From Pseudomonadota bacterium (GTDB taxonomy: Bacteria; Pseudomonadota; Gammaproteobacteria; Steroidobacterales; Woeseiaceae): a stretch of DNA of 64,000 bases. The notes beneath the pieces are model-generated. The model was not told the DNA's origin. It worked only from the letters and a program-made list of their open reading frames with translations, and made no database searches. The DNA lies in assembly GCA_027621915.1 (NCBI GenBank), contig JAQCAD010000014.1, forward strand, positions 16,134 to 80,133, given 5' to 3'. Positions within the stretch are counted from its first letter, which is position 1. Each line of letters starts with the position of its first letter. This document shows, piece after piece, positions 29,840 through 39,817 of this stretch. The position numbers and the translations under genes are program-made.

Positions 29840-30310
29840 ATGCCACTCGACCAACTAGCCAATATTGCGGATATTGTCGGCGCGACCCTGGTGGTCGTGA
29901 CATTGATTTTCCTGGCGCTGCAGATTCGGCAGAATACGAAAGCGGTTCGCGCAACGACTATTCAATCCGCCATGCAGTCAGAGATGGAATTCTCGGCCAT
30001 CCTTATGCGGGACGCCGCTACCTGGGAAAAAGTGCTTGACAGCGCGCCACTGGCCAAGGGTGAAGAGACACGCAAAGGAATTTTGCTGTTTAACGTGTTC
30101 ATGATCGACACGGAAAGCAGATTTCACCAATTTAATGCAGGCTATCTTGATGCCCAGGCATGGAATGGACGTTTTGGGACGATGACCGACGTCGTGCGCC
30201 TCCCGATCTTTAAACTCTGGAGGTACTCGTTGGGCGGTCTTAGTCATTCGGCCGATTTCCTGGCCCTCCTTGATCGCCTTTTGCCGGAGGATCATGATCG
30301 CCATCAGTAA
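29840..30310 (+). CDS. small membrane protein, paralogue of the one at 47839
   Basis: This 156-residue protein has one N-terminal transmembrane helix at about 9-28 (ADIVGATLVVVTLIFLALQIR) followed by QNTKAVRATT and a soluble helical domain. The layout, a helix ending in ALQIRQN then a cytoplasmic domain of about 120 residues with conserved aromatic residues, recurs in the 158-residue product at 47839-48315. I know of no assigned function. A ribosome-binding site (GAAGGAAT) precedes the ATG. Its neighbours are relA upstream and the ferritin-like gene downstream, 77 bases away. Confidence 0.7.
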   Translation: MPLDQLANIADIVGATLVVVTLIFLALQIRQNTKAVRATTIQSAMQSEMEFSAILMRDAATWEKVLDSAPLAKGEETRKGILLFNVFMIDTESRFHQFNAGYLDAQAWNGRFGTMTDVVRLPIFKLWRYSLGGLSHSADFLALLDRLLPEDHDRHQ

Positions 30311-30387
30311 TTCCAAAGGAAGTAACGGTCGATGGCGCGGCGTAATGCCGCATTATTTGAACCAAGTCAATTTCACAGGAAAAGAGT

Positions 30388-30675
30388 ATGTCGAACGAAG
30401 GCTATCACGAACCAGTTTCCGAATTGTCAGACGAGACGCGGGATATGCACCGCGCGATTACATCACTGATGGAGGAACTCGAAGCAGTTGACTGGTACAA
30501 CCAGCGCGTTGACGCGTGCAAGGACAAGGAGCTGAAAGCAATTCTTGCTCACAATCGCGATGAAGAGAAAGAACATGCTGCGATGGTGCTGGAGTGGATT
30601 CGTCGCAATGATCCCAGCATGGACAAAGAGCTTGCAGACTATCTATTCACAGACAAGCCGATTACACACGGCTAA
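30388..30675 (+). CDS. encapsulated-ferritin-like protein (EncFtn), no targeting tail
   Basis: This 95-residue protein closely resembles encapsulated ferritin (EncFtn) of Rhodospirillum rubrum. The segments MEELEAVDWYNQRVDA and LAHNRDEEKEHAAMVLEWI carry the residues equivalent to the ferroxidase ligands E32, E62 and H65, here E30, E60 and H63. The entry-site acidic residues are also present (E29, E32), as is W36. Such proteins form decamers from two-helix subunits and oxidise Fe(II). It ends at TDKPITHG, before the point where EncFtn normally carries a linker and encapsulin-targeting peptide. No encapsulin shell gene is in the window. A ribosome-binding site (AGGAAAAG) precedes the ATG. Its stop is four bases from the convergent lpd stop. 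Confidence 0.88.
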   Translation: MSNEGYHEPVSELSDETRDMHRAITSLMEELEAVDWYNQRVDACKDKELKAILAHNRDEEKEHAAMVLEWIRRNDPSMDKELADYLFTDKPITHG

Positions 30676-30679
30676 CAGA

Positions 30680-32107
30680 CTACTTGTTCGGGTAGTTCAG
30701 CGCCCGATTGTCAACGGCCAGTGCCGCCTCATGAATTGCTTCGGCGAGACTCGGGTGCGCATGTATGGTTCGCTGAATATCTTCGGTACTCGCCTGGAAT
30801 TCCATCGCCAGGACCACCTCTGAGATCAACTCACCTGCCATCGGACCAATGATGTGGACGCCGAGAATCTGATCATCGTCCTCGGCCGATACGATTTTCA
30901 CCATTCCGTCCGTTTGCTCCATCGCTTTGGCGCGACCACTCGCGGCAAACGGGAAAGATCCGGTCTTGTATGCTCTGCCGCTCGCTTTCACCTCTTCCTC
31001 GGTCTTGCCGACCCAGGCAATTTCCGGTGAGGTATAGATCACCGAAGGAATCACATCGTAATTGACCTCTGCCACCTCTCCCGCGATCAAATCGGCGGCC
31101 ATCACACCCTCTTCGGATCCCTTATGCGCGAGCATGGGACCACGCACACAGTCACCAACCGCGAATACGCCTTTGACACCCGTCCTGCACTCTTGATCAA
31201 CGATAACGAAGCCACGCTCATCGGTTTTGATACCACAGTCGTCAGCGAACAATCCCCTGGTAAACGGCCTGCGACCCACAGCAATCACCAGCTTGTCGAA
31301 TTCCATCCGTTGCTCGCCGTCCTTGTCCTTGTATTCGACCTGGACTTTGCCCTTGCTTACTCCAGCGGCCGTAACCGCTGCGCCAAGCCGGATGTCCAGC
31401 CCCTGCGCCTTCAGGAGACGGTGGGCATCTTTCGCGAGCTGGCGGTCAGCCATGAATAGAAAATCGTCCATCGCTTCGAGGATGACCACCTCCGATCCGA
31501 CTCGATTCCAGACACTGCCAAGTTCGAGCCCGATCACGCCCGCTCCAACAACACCTAGCGTTTTCGGCGCTTCCTCAAAATCGAGCGCTCCCCAGGAATC
31601 AACAATTCGGTCATCATCAAACGGTGCGATTTTCAATTCAACAGGAGTGGATCCGGTTGCGAGAATGACGTAACGGGCGTCCAGCACTTTTGTCTCACCC
31701 ATAGCGGACGTGAACTCCACTTTTCGATCGCGAAGCAACTTGCCATGACCTGCTAGTCCCTCGACCTTCGATGCCTTGAACAATCCGGCAATTCCGCCCG
31801 TCAATTGGCGAACGATCGACGCTTTACGCTTTTGCATCTTCGCAATGTCGATCGACACGCCACTTGCGTTAATACCATGCTTGCTGAATTCGTGATTGGC
31901 GCGGTGAAACAACTCCGAAGACTCAAGCAAGGCTTTCGATGGGATGCATCCGGCATTCAGACAAGTGCCACCAAAAGCATGCTTGCCGTCCTTATTTTTC
32001 CATTCGTCAATGCAGGCAACGCTCATACCGTGTTGTGCGGCCCGAATGGCCGCGATATACCCGGCAGGTCCTGCGCCTATGACAACTACGTCGAAAGATC
32101 TGCTCAT
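30680..32107 (-). CDS. lpd: dihydrolipoyl dehydrogenase (E3)
   Basis: FAD disulfide oxidoreductase that reoxidises dihydrolipoamide for the 2-oxoglutarate dehydrogenase complex. It has 475 residues: FAD motif VVIGAGPAGYIAAIRAA, the redox-active disulfide in GGTCLNAGCIPSK, NAD motif VVGAGVIGLELGSVW, and the C-terminal catalytic His-Glu pair in HAHPSLAEAIHEA. It lies 17 bases downstream of sucB, so this is the complex-specific E3. Confidence 0.97.
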   Translation of the reverse strand: MSRSFDVVVIGAGPAGYIAAIRAAQHGMSVACIDEWKNKDGKHAFGGTCLNAGCIPSKALLESSELFHRANHEFSKHGINASGVSIDIAKMQKRKASIVRQLTGGIAGLFKASKVEGLAGHGKLLRDRKVEFTSAMGETKVLDARYVILATGSTPVELKIAPFDDDRIVDSWGALDFEEAPKTLGVVGAGVIGLELGSVWNRVGSEVVILEAMDDFLFMADRQLAKDAHRLLKAQGLDIRLGAAVTAAGVSKGKVQVEYKDKDGEQRMEFDKLVIAVGRRPFTRGLFADDCGIKTDERGFVIVDQECRTGVKGVFAVGDCVRGPMLAHKGSEEGVMAADLIAGEVAEVNYDVIPSVIYTSPEIAWVGKTEEEVKASGRAYKTGSFPFAASGRAKAMEQTDGMVKIVSAEDDDQILGVHIIGPMAGELISEVVLAMEFQASTEDIQRTIHAHPSLAEAIHEAALAVDNRALNYPNK

Positions 32108-32124
32108 TATCTATTCCATTTCTC

Positions 32125-33339
32125 TCAAACCTGTAGCAACAGGCGACCGGGGTCTTCCAGTGAGTTCTTGATGCTGACGAGGAACTGCACCGCTTCCTTG
32201 CCATCGATGATGCGGTGGTCGTAGGTCAGCGCGAGATACATCATCGGGCGAATGACGATCTCACCATCGACCACCACTGCCCGCTCCTGAATGTTATGCA
32301 TGCCGAGGATCGCACTTTGTGGCGGATTCAGGATAGGCGTAGAAAGCATCGAGCCAAATATGCCGCCGTTCGTAATTGTAAACGTCCCGCCAGTCAGATC
32401 TTCCATGCTCATCGAGCCATCACGGGCTTTACCGGCATAATGATTTATGTCCGATTCAATCTTCGCGAAGCTCGAATGATCTACGTTGCGAAGCACGGGA
32501 ACCATCAGACCTCGTTCGGATGAAACGGCGATGCCGATGTCAACATAGTCATGATAAATAATATCGTTACCTTCAATCGACGCGTTAACAGCCGGGAATT
32601 TTTTCAATGCCTCAACCGAGGCTTTCGCAAAGAAAGACATGAATCCCAATCGTACACCGTGTTCTTTTTCGAACGCCTCTTTGTACCTGCTGCGTAACGA
32701 CATCACTTTTGTCAGGTCGACTTCATTGAAGGTCGTCAGCATGGCGGCGGATCGCTGCGCCTCCACCATGCGCTCGGCAATTCGCGCGCGCAATCGTGTC
32801 ATCGGCACCCGCTGCTCCGTTCGCGACGGGCCGGCTGACATCGTAGCCGCAACCAATTCGGGTGGCGGATCGCCAGGAGCCACATTTTCGTCGCTATGAT
32901 TTTTCAGATACGACACGACATCCGATTTCGTTATTCGGCCTTCTTTACCAGAGCCGATCACAACAGTCGCGTCGAGGTCGTGTTCATCGAGCAACCGTCG
33001 AACGGACGGGCTTAACTTTGCCGCGGCCGATTGTGACGCGGGTGCGGCTAAGGGTTCCGGCGTCTTTTCTGCAACTGGCGTAACTGCAACCTCGGCACCC
33101 TCACCTTCTTCGAGAATAGCCAGGAGATCGCCGGCAACCACCGTAGCACCGTCCTTAACGCGAATTTCCGTGATCGTCCCGGTTACAGGCGCCGGTACTT
33201 CCAGTACGACTTTGTCCGTTTCGAGATCAACGAGGTTCTCGTCGCGCGAGACCGCTTCACCTGGTTTCTTGTGCCACGCGACAAGCGTCGCGTCTGTCAC
33301 GGATTCGGGCAATGCGGGAACTCTGATTTCAATCGTCAT
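32125..33339 (-). CDS. sucB: 2-oxoglutarate dehydrogenase E2, dihydrolipoyl succinyltransferase
   Basis: E2 core of the 2-oxoglutarate dehydrogenase complex, 404 residues. A single N-terminal lipoyl domain has the lipoylated lysine in [13 protein letters not shown] (about residue 43). A subunit-binding domain is at about 105-140 ([15 protein letters not shown]). The catalytic domain carries the histidine in [13 protein letters not shown]. The start overlaps the sucA stop as ATGA. The single lipoyl domain and the SucB-like spacing favour succinyl- over acetyltransferase. Confidence 0.97.
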   Translation of the reverse strand: MTIEIRVPALPESVTDATLVAWHKKPGEAVSRDENLVDLETDKVVLEVPAPVTGTITEIRVKDGATVVAGDLLAILEEGEGAEVAVTPVAEKTPEPLAAPASQSAAAKLSPSVRRLLDEHDLDATVVIGSGKEGRITKSDVVSYLKNHSDENVAPGDPPPELVAATMSAGPSRTEQRVPMTRLRARIAERMVEAQRSAAMLTTFNEVDLTKVMSLRSRYKEAFEKEHGVRLGFMSFFAKASVEALKKFPAVNASIEGNDIIYHDYVDIGIAVSSERGLMVPVLRNVDHSSFAKIESDINHYAGKARDGSMSMEDLTGGTFTITNGGIFGSMLSTPILNPPQSAILGMHNIQERAVVVDGEIVIRPMMYLALTYDHRIIDGKEAVQFLVSIKNSLEDPGRLLLQV

Positions 33340-36215
33340 TTTGATTTCCGTTTCTTAACAGGCGGCTTCGTAGACTTGTGGGCTTTCACCGGGATATCCA
33401 GCGCAGCCGCAACCAACGCCTGCTGTTGTTGAAGGTGCAATTTAAAAACACCGGAGGCCGGTGCTGCCGCGCCGGGCCGGCCTGCGTAAAAGAGTTGCTG
33501 CTGATCCTTTAACGGTTCCTGCAGTCGATGCCTGATTTGATACCAGGCTCCCTGATTCTCCGGCTCTTCCTGACACCAGACAATTTCATCTGCCTTTGGA
33601 TAAGTTGCCAGCAGATTGGCGTATTGCTCGATGGGAAACGGGTACAACTGTTCAATCCGTACGATTGCCGCATTTGTGACCTCGTGTACCTGGCGCGCCT
33701 CGACAAGATCGTAGTAGACCTTGCCGCTGCAGAAAACGACCCTGTCTATTTTTTCCACGTCGAGTGCGGCCAAGTCCCCTATGATGAGCTCGAAACCTCC
33801 ATCGGAAAGTGCGCTTAGTGGCGACACCGAGAATTTATGCCTCAGCAGGCTCTTGGGTGTCATAACAACCAGCGGTTTCCGATATGGACGGATCATCTGT
33901 CGGCGAATCATGTGGAACATCTGGGCCGGTGTCGACGGTACACAAACCTGAATATTGTGCTCGGCGCAAAGTTGCAGAAATCGCTCAAGACGTGCCGAAG
34001 AATGTTCCGGGCCCTGGCCCTCGTATCCGTGCGGCAGGAACAAAGTCAGCCCGCAAAGCCGGCCCCATTTAGCCTCTCCGGAACTGATGAACTGGTCGAT
34101 CACCACCTGGGCTCCATTCGCAAAATCGCCGAACTGCCCTTCCCAGACCACGAGCGTGTTTGGATCGGTGGTCGCGAATCCGTATTCAAAGGCCATGACG
34201 GCCTCTTCGGACAAAAGCGAGTCGATCACCCTGAATGCACCAGGTTTGTCTGAAATCTGTTGCAGTGGAATATATTCCTGACGGTCAGTCTGACTATGCA
34301 GCACGGCATGGCGGTGAAAGAAGGTGCCGCGCCCGCTGTCCTGCCCGGTTATCCGGCAATCAAAACCGTCATCGATCAACCCCGCATAGGCCATGGTCTC
34401 AGCGAAGCCCCAGTCCATATCGATTTCCGCAGCCGCCATGCGCTTTCGATCATCCATGATGCGTTGCACGCGTCCGTGCAGGACAACGTCTTCGGGCACA
34501 TTGCAAACGATCCCTGAGAGTTTGGCGACTTTAGCCGGGCTGATAGTCGTATCAGCATCTTCATCCCACATGACATTGAGGTACGGGCTCCAGTCAACGG
34601 TGAATTCGTTGCCTATCATGCCTAGCGCAGACGCCGTTACCGGTTCGCCCCGATCGAGTCGATCTCTGTAAGACTCCTGAAGCGCAGTCACCTCGGTTGA
34701 TTCGACGACGCCCGCTGCAATCAGTTGTTTCGCGTATTTCTCGCGGGTTGTTTCCTGCTTCCTGATCCGTGAGTACATGACCGGCTGCGTTGCGCTTGGC
34801 TCGTCAGCTTCGTTATGCCCGTGACGTCGATAACAAACCAGGTCAATGACCACGTCTTTTTTGAATTTCTGGCGATAATCCAGCGCCAGCCGGGTCACAA
34901 AAATCGCGCCCTCGGGATCGTCGCCATTCACATGAAAAACCGGCGCCTCGATCATCTTCGCGACGTCGCTGCAATAGGCCGTTGACCGGGCGTCGGACGG
35001 CCTGCTCGTGGTAAATCCGATCTGGTTATTGACGACGATGTGAATCGTGCCGCCGGTGCGGAACCCGTTTGTTTGCGAAAACTGAAATGTCTCGGTAACC
35101 ACGCCCTGCCCGGAAAATGCTGCGTCACCGTGTATGACGACCGGCATGACTTCCTGCCGTTCACGATCCCCGCGTCGCTGTTGTCTCGCCCTGACCGAAC
35201 CTTCGACCACCGGATTGACGATCTCAAGGTGCGACGGATTGAATGCCAGCGCAATATGCACATTGCCGCCGGCAGTTTTCATGTCTGCGGAGAAACCCTT
35301 GTGATACTTGACGTCGCCGGAACCTTTCATGTCCGCAGGGTCAACGTTGCCTTCGAATTCTTCAAACAGTTCTTCCGGCGACTTCCCAAGCACGTTAACG
35401 AGCACATTAATGCGGCCACGATGCGCCATGCCGATAACGAGCTCTTTAATCCCGGATTTGCCACCCTGCTGAATAAGGTCATCAAGCATCGGTATGAGGC
35501 TTTCGCCGCCTTCCAGCGAAAACCGCTTCTGCCCGACGAAACGAGTGTGGAGATAACGCTCGATCCCCTCGGCTCCGGTCAACTGTTCGAGCAACCAGCG
35601 GCGCTCCGGATTACTGAGCCCGTTCGAAACCATGCCCTGCTCGAAATGCTTGCGAAGCCATAACCGTTCCCGGGAACGGGAAACATGTGCAAATTCTGCA
35701 CCGACCGTTCCGCAATAAATCTTCTTCAGCAAATTAATGATATCGCGCAAATTCATGTGGCGATCGCTGGTGCCGGCAAGTCCGCCGGTGACAAATTCGG
35801 TGTCCATATCGGCGGCTGACAGACCGAGGTACTCGAGCTTGAGGACACCCGGTACAGGACGCTCCATCAGGCCCAGCGGATCCAGATCGGCAATTTGATG
35901 ACCGCGAAGACTGTACACCTGGATCATTCGTGAAACGGCGGCCTGTTTTTCGATTGCAGCGGCGCTGCCAGTCGGCTTGCCCGCCATCACCACGCCGTTT
36001 TTGCGCGAAGCCCTGGCCGACTCGAGGAGCTTTTCACGGATAGGGGAATGCAATACTTCGGTCTGATCGCCTCCCAACGAACGGAAGTAGCGTCGCCAAC
36101 CCTCCGGAACGACGTCCGGATCGGCGATGAACTGCTCATACAGCGCCTCTACCGCAGCCGCATTGCTGCCGTATAAAGGTGATGTGGCGTACTGGTCTTT
36201 CAGCGAGTTGCTCAT
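33336..36215 (-). CDS. sucA: 2-oxoglutarate dehydrogenase E1
   Basis: Thiamine-diphosphate-dependent decarboxylase subunit of 959 residues (E. coli 933). The N-terminal [21 protein letters not shown] binds E2. The ThDP region is around [13 protein letters not shown] and [13 protein letters not shown], and [16 protein letters not shown] lies in the pyrimidine-binding domain. It is first in sucA-sucB-lpd; succinate dehydrogenase genes are not adjacent, unlike in E. coli. Confidence 0.98.
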   Translation of the reverse strand: MSNSLKDQYATSPLYGSNAAAVEALYEQFIADPDVVPEGWRRYFRSLGGDQTEVLHSPIREKLLESARASRKNGVVMAGKPTGSAAAIEKQAAVSRMIQVYSLRGHQIADLDPLGLMERPVPGVLKLEYLGLSAADMDTEFVTGGLAGTSDRHMNLRDIINLLKKIYCGTVGAEFAHVSRSRERLWLRKHFEQGMVSNGLSNPERRWLLEQLTGAEGIERYLHTRFVGQKRFSLEGGESLIPMLDDLIQQGGKSGIKELVIGMAHRGRINVLVNVLGKSPEELFEEFEGNVDPADMKGSGDVKYHKGFSADMKTAGGNVHIALAFNPSHLEIVNPVVEGSVRARQQRRGDRERQEVMPVVIHGDAAFSGQGVVTETFQFSQTNGFRTGGTIHIVVNNQIGFTTSRPSDARSTAYCSDVAKMIEAPVFHVNGDDPEGAIFVTRLALDYRQKFKKDVVIDLVCYRRHGHNEADEPSATQPVMYSRIRKQETTREKYAKQLIAAGVVESTEVTALQESYRDRLDRGEPVTASALGMIGNEFTVDWSPYLNVMWDEDADTTISPAKVAKLSGIVCNVPEDVVLHGRVQRIMDDRKRMAAAEIDMDWGFAETMAYAGLIDDGFDCRITGQDSGRGTFFHRHAVLHSQTDRQEYIPLQQISDKPGAFRVIDSLLSEEAVMAFEYGFATTDPNTLVVWEGQFGDFANGAQVVIDQFISSGEAKWGRLCGLTLFLPHGYEGQGPEHSSARLERFLQLCAEHNIQVCVPSTPAQMFHMIRRQMIRPYRKPLVVMTPKSLLRHKFSVSPLSALSDGGFELIIGDLAALDVEKIDRVVFCSGKVYYDLVEARQVHEVTNAAIVRIEQLYPFPIEQYANLLATYPKADEIVWCQEEPENQGAWYQIRHRLQEPLKDQQQLFYAGRPGAAAPASGVFKLHLQQQQALVAAALDIPVKAHKSTKPPVKKRKSK

Positions 36216-36332
36216 TGCGCCGCCCTTAAAACCCTCAGCGCCAGGGTTTCTCGGCCGCTGCTCAAAAAAAGGGGCGCTAGTTTAGCTCAAGCCTTCCGCA
36301 TAAGGAATTCATCAATATGGCTGAAAAAGAAC

Positions 36333-36896
36333 TCAGAGTCGGTTAACCAGGCTGACAAATTCATAACAGACCAGGACAGAATAGACGCTGAAGAAGAAGG
36401 TCAGGATCAAACCTGTTCGAATCCGGTTCATAAATCTGGCCCTCGAGAGGAATACGAGCGCCAGAACACCGAGGCCTGTAAGGACGAATTTGCTGACTGC
36501 AAAACTGAGCGCACTTCTACCAATCACTGCCGCCATGACGGGATTAATTTCTATGGCTCCCCGATCGAGCAGCTGCAGGGTCAGGAATGCATCGAGACAG
36601 CTCATCAGCATGATGCCGACGGCGAGAAAAAATAACCACGGGTGATGCCAATCGGTAAAGATCGGTTCGCTTTCTTCATCGCGCCTGGTTGATCGTCGTC
36701 GGGATCGGGCAAAACCGAAAACCACTGTCAACCACGAGAAAGATCGCCGGTCCGTTTCAGTTCGATTGATCGTTGTTGTTTGTACCTGCTCGAAACTGCT
36801 CAACTTGCTTCCTGCCCCTGAATGCCGATCCGATTGGCGAATAATTAGTCCGTTTTTTTCCCGTATTTCGAGTTGGCACGATGACGGGTTCATCAA
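36333..36896 (-). CDS. DUF5658-like membrane protein
   Basis: This 187-residue protein has a charged N-terminal region of about 85 residues and three transmembrane segments: about 88-107 (WLFFLAVGIMLMSCLDAFLT), about 127-147 and about 155-180. The motif LDAFLTLQLLDRGAIEINPVMAA is characteristic of DUF5658. There are no catalytic clues. The start could be the ATG at 36896 or its neighbour one codon later; a shorter protein starting near the membrane region is also possible. It stands alone between sucA and the alkB promoter region. Confidence 0.7.
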   Translation of the reverse strand: MMNPSSCQLEIREKNGLIIRQSDRHSGAGSKLSSFEQVQTTTINRTETDRRSFSWLTVVFGFARSRRRSTRRDEESEPIFTDWHHPWLFFLAVGIMLMSCLDAFLTLQLLDRGAIEINPVMAAVIGRSALSFAVSKFVLTGLGVLALVFLSRARFMNRIRTGLILTFFFSVYSVLVCYEFVSLVNRL

Positions 36897-37049
36897 GCAT
36901 AGAACGGCTTTATTGCAGTGTCTGTATAACTTTCCGACATGTTCGTATTAGCCGTGATTCGTCGATTTGAACAACCTGATCAGCATGTATTGCAACGATA
37001 ACTGAATTGACCATAATTCACTTATCGACCCGACTCCAGGAAACAGCCC

Positions 37050-38243
37050 ATGAAGGGTTACACCGCGACACTGCCCGGCGGCGAAGCGATTTATTACGTC
37101 GATCGAAAGCGCTGGTTCTGGATGATGTCGGTGCTGTATCCGCTGCAACCGCTATTGGGCATCTGGTTGCATTCCACAACAGGCACCCAGGCATGGTTGT
37201 TGCTGCCGCTTTTCATCGGCTATGTCATCGTACCTTTAGCTGACTGGATGATAGGCGAGGACACAAACAACCCGCCTGAAGAGGTCGTTTTGCAGCTTGA
37301 TCGGGACCGCTATTATCGCGTGCTGACATTCCTGGTTGTTCCGCTTCACTTCATTTCGCTGATTGGGTCAGCATGGTGGGCGGGTACACAGTCGCTAAGC
37401 TGGTGGTCTTTTCTCGGGCTTGCCGTCGTCGCCGGAATTACGAGCGGGCTCGGAATCAATACCGGCCATGAACTCGGGCACAAGAAAGGCAGGCTGGAAA
37501 GAACGCTGGCAAAAATTGTGTTGGCCGTGCCAGTTTACGGTCATTTCTGGGTCGAACACAATCGCGGCCATCACCGCGACGTATCAACCCCGGACGACCC
37601 GGCAAGCGCACGCATGGGGGAAAACATTTACAAATTTGCATTACGTGAAATTCCCGGCGCGTTTTTTCGGGCATGGGCTATAGAGAAAGATCGACTGGTA
37701 CGTCGCGACAGATCCGCCTGGGATGCAGACAATCAAATTCTGCAGTCCATGCTGTTGTCACTCTTGCTGCAGCTGGGATTGCTCGTCATGTTCGGCTGGA
37801 AAATGATTCCATTTCTGGTCGTGCATAACGTGCTCGCGTGGTGGCAGCTGACGAGCGCCAACTATATTGAGCATTACGGGCTGCTTCGTGCGAAAGATAG
37901 CAACGGGCGCTTCGAACGTTGCCTGCCGCATCACTCCTGGAACAGCAATCACGTGTTAAGTAATCTCGTACTGTTTCATTTGCAGCGGCATTCCGATCAT
38001 CACGCCCACCCGCTGCGACGCTATCAGTCGCTCCGCCATTTCAATGATCTGCCTACGCTGCCAAACGGTTACTTTGGCGTTTATCTATTGGCTTACGTGC
38101 CCTGGCTTTGGTATCGCGTAATGGATCATCGCCTGCTTGCTCTGCCGCACATCGCCGGCGATCTCTCCAGGGTGAATATCGACCCGGATCGGCGTGATGC
38201 GATTTTGGAAAAGTACTGTGCGACCGGAGCCTCAAGTGCATGA
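37050..38243 (+). CDS. alkB: alkane 1-monooxygenase (AlkB-type di-iron hydroxylase)
   Basis: Integral-membrane non-haem di-iron enzyme that hydroxylates the terminal carbon of n-alkanes. It has 397 residues and about six transmembrane helices. All histidine boxes are intact: NTGHELGHKKG, EHNRGHHRDVSTPDDPASAR, the NYIEHYGLLR motif and LQRHSDHHAHPLRRYQSLR. The last three are typical of true alkane hydroxylases rather than fatty-acid desaturases or xylene monooxygenases. Its stop overlaps the start of a rubredoxin gene (ATGA), its electron donor. No alkS/gntR-type regulator is next to it. Confidence 0.96.
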   Translation: MKGYTATLPGGEAIYYVDRKRWFWMMSVLYPLQPLLGIWLHSTTGTQAWLLLPLFIGYVIVPLADWMIGEDTNNPPEEVVLQLDRDRYYRVLTFLVVPLHFISLIGSAWWAGTQSLSWWSFLGLAVVAGITSGLGINTGHELGHKKGRLERTLAKIVLAVPVYGHFWVEHNRGHHRDVSTPDDPASARMGENIYKFALREIPGAFFRAWAIEKDRLVRRDRSAWDADNQILQSMLLSLLLQLGLLVMFGWKMIPFLVVHNVLAWWQLTSANYIEHYGLLRAKDSNGRFERCLPHHSWNSNHVLSNLVLFHLQRHSDHHAHPLRRYQSLRHFNDLPTLPNGYFGVYLLAYVPWLWYRVMDHRLLALPHIAGDLSRVNIDPDRRDAILEKYCATGASSA

Positions 38244-38401
38244 GTGAATTCAAATGCCCGGAGTGCGGTTACACGTATGACGAAGCGGTTGGCGACCCAC
38301 ACGAGGGCTACTCGCCTGGCACACGCTTTGAAAACTTGCCGGATGACTTTGCCTGCCCCGACTGTTCAGTCAGATTCAAGGAAGATTTCGAAAAAGCCTG
38401 A
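38240..38401 (+). CDS. rubredoxin, partner of AlkB
   Basis: This 53-residue protein was read directly: MSEFKCPECGYTYDEA, then a loop GDPHEGYSPGTRFENLPDDF, then ACPDCSVRFKEDFEKA. Two CPxC pairs bind the single iron. The second pair is followed by serine where most rubredoxins have glycine (CPxCG). The ATG overlaps the alkB stop as ATGA, so the pair is translationally coupled. Rubredoxin carries electrons from a rubredoxin reductase, not found here, to AlkB. Confidence 0.95.
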   Translation: MSEFKCPECGYTYDEAVGDPHEGYSPGTRFENLPDDFACPDCSVRFKEDFEKA

Positions 38402-38478
38402 TTCTCAAATCCCGAATCTGACAGTTATCGCCAGATTCACGGAATTGTGCTGAACCAGCTTCGGTTTACGCTGCAGTA

Positions 38479-39348
38479 ATGCCTGCCTCAGCGAGTAACC
38501 AGACTAATGATCTGCGTTTGACCGGACTCGACGTATCGATTCCGCTGGTCATGCTGTTCCAGGCATCTGCACTGATCATCCGCAGCTTCGTTGATGTAAA
38601 TATGGTCGAAGCCGGAATCGATGCAGCCGCGGCCAGGCACTTAAGTGCACTGATCGGATTCGCGGTGTTATTCATTTTCATGTGGCCGCTCATGAACAAG
38701 GCATGGCCCGCAATTCGTCAGCTCTTTCGCAGACCTGAATCCTGGAGCCGGATGGTCCTGGCCTCCGTCATGCTTGGATTCGTACTCTGGCTAAGCCAGA
38801 TGCTGGTGCTGGTGGCTATCGCCCCATTGCAGTGGATCGGGGACGGACCTTACAAGTGGCCGACAGCGCCGATTTTTGAAGTCGCTTGCAGCAATCCAGC
38901 GAACCTGTTGCTTGCCCTTCCGGTGATGTCGATGCTCACGCCGCTCGTCGAAGAAATCATCAACAGGGGCTTATTCCTCGGCACGCTTTTGCCGAGAGGG
39001 CGGCTTATCGCGATCATGGGATCCGCCCTACTTTTCACTGTGTTCCATGTCCCGGGTGGCATGGCGAGCGCGTTCATATTCGGAATTTTCGCTGCAATCC
39101 AAATGCTGCACTATCGAACCTTATGGGCCGTAGTGATAACGCATGGCACAGGCAATCTTTTCGTCGAAATACATCGCAATTGTGTTGATGGATACTGGTT
39201 GCCGGGACACATTCCTTGGGAACCCGGAAGTCCGGCTTTGTTGATTGCACTGCTAACGCCAGCCTGCATTTTCATAGCATGGAGGCTGGCTACCTGCAGC
39301 AAAGCCGGGGCAGCCGATTTCCGGTGCTGCCCCGGCATCCGCAGGTGA
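38479..39348 (+). CDS. CPBP family intramembrane metalloprotease
   Basis: This 289-residue protein has about eight transmembrane helices and the three CPBP (CAAX protease/Abi) motifs: EEIINRGLFLG, FTVFHVPGG and ITHGTGNLF. The glutamates and histidines form the metal site of Rce1-like glutamate proteases. Family members process prenylated proteins in eukaryotes and are tied to bacteriocin maturation or self-immunity in bacteria. The gene converges on the double-glycine peptide gene, its stop five bases from that gene's stop. Confidence 0.87.
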   Translation: MPASASNQTNDLRLTGLDVSIPLVMLFQASALIIRSFVDVNMVEAGIDAAAARHLSALIGFAVLFIFMWPLMNKAWPAIRQLFRRPESWSRMVLASVMLGFVLWLSQMLVLVAIAPLQWIGDGPYKWPTAPIFEVACSNPANLLLALPVMSMLTPLVEEIINRGLFLGTLLPRGRLIAIMGSALLFTVFHVPGGMASAFIFGIFAAIQMLHYRTLWAVVITHGTGNLFVEIHRNCVDGYWLPGHIPWEPGSPALLIALLTPACIFIAWRLATCSKAGAADFRCCPGIRR

Positions 39349-39352
39349 ACGC

Positions 39353-39535
39353 CTAGTCGAAAGCCATCGCCACCCGCTCGATAACATGAGACGTAAAAGC
39401 CACAGCTCCTTCGTAGATGTTAATCAGGTCCTGTCCCAAACTCGTCGGTTGCGAAATCCCGTAGATATTGTTCGGCGTACACACACCCTCGCCACCAGAC
39501 ACAAACATTAACTCTTCAGTTTTAAGTTCTCGCAT
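39353..39535 (-). CDS. double-glycine-leader peptide precursor, bacteriocin/signal-peptide-like
   Basis: This 60-residue product begins MRELKTEELMFVSGG, the leader type recognised by C39 peptidase/ABC exporters (Glu/Leu spacing ending in Gly-Gly at 14-15). The predicted 45-residue mature peptide starts EGVCTPNN, has a single cysteine (C19 of the precursor) and an amphipathic C-terminal half with IYEGAVAF and HVIERVAMAF. The start at 39535 is preceded by a strong GGAGG eight bases upstream; the in-frame ATG at 39550 is upstream of that site. It could be a microcin-like antimicrobial peptide or a signal. No C39 transporter or immunity gene is in the window, apart from the convergent CPBP protease. 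Confidence 0.65.
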   Translation of the reverse strand: MRELKTEELMFVSGGEGVCTPNNIYGISQPTSLGQDLINIYEGAVAFTSHVIERVAMAFD

Positions 39536-39817
39536 CACATCAACCTCCATGTTGATTCGTCAGATTTGAACGGACGCACTGCGCGATCCGCCTTTTGTCG
39601 CCGACTTTTGACTAACGGCGTGCAGGTAACATATTCCCGGATACCCTTTCTCGCACGCTGAATATCCGGATAAAGCGCCCGGAAATGACAGTTTTTTCGC
39701 CGCCATCGCGCATTTGATCCGGAGCCTGTGATGTGCCGCACAGTCCTGCTGTTCGACTGCATCTAACCTTTGAACCAAGCGAATTGTCGCCCCACTTGGG
39801 CAAAGTGGAGAATCACC
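39536..39817. other. divergent intergenic region
   Basis: A 282-base region between the double-glycine peptide gene (minus) and the outer-membrane protein gene (plus). I find no convincing coding frame in it. A 6-bp stem (CCACTT at 39792-39797 with AAGTGG at 39803-39808) precedes the plus-strand start. Promoters for both genes must lie here, but no hexamers stand out. Confidence 0.5.

Noticed and set aside
30311..30387. Possible small gene between the membrane protein and the ferritin-like gene
   Set aside because: Too short, and the frame only extends into the ferritin-like gene out of phase.
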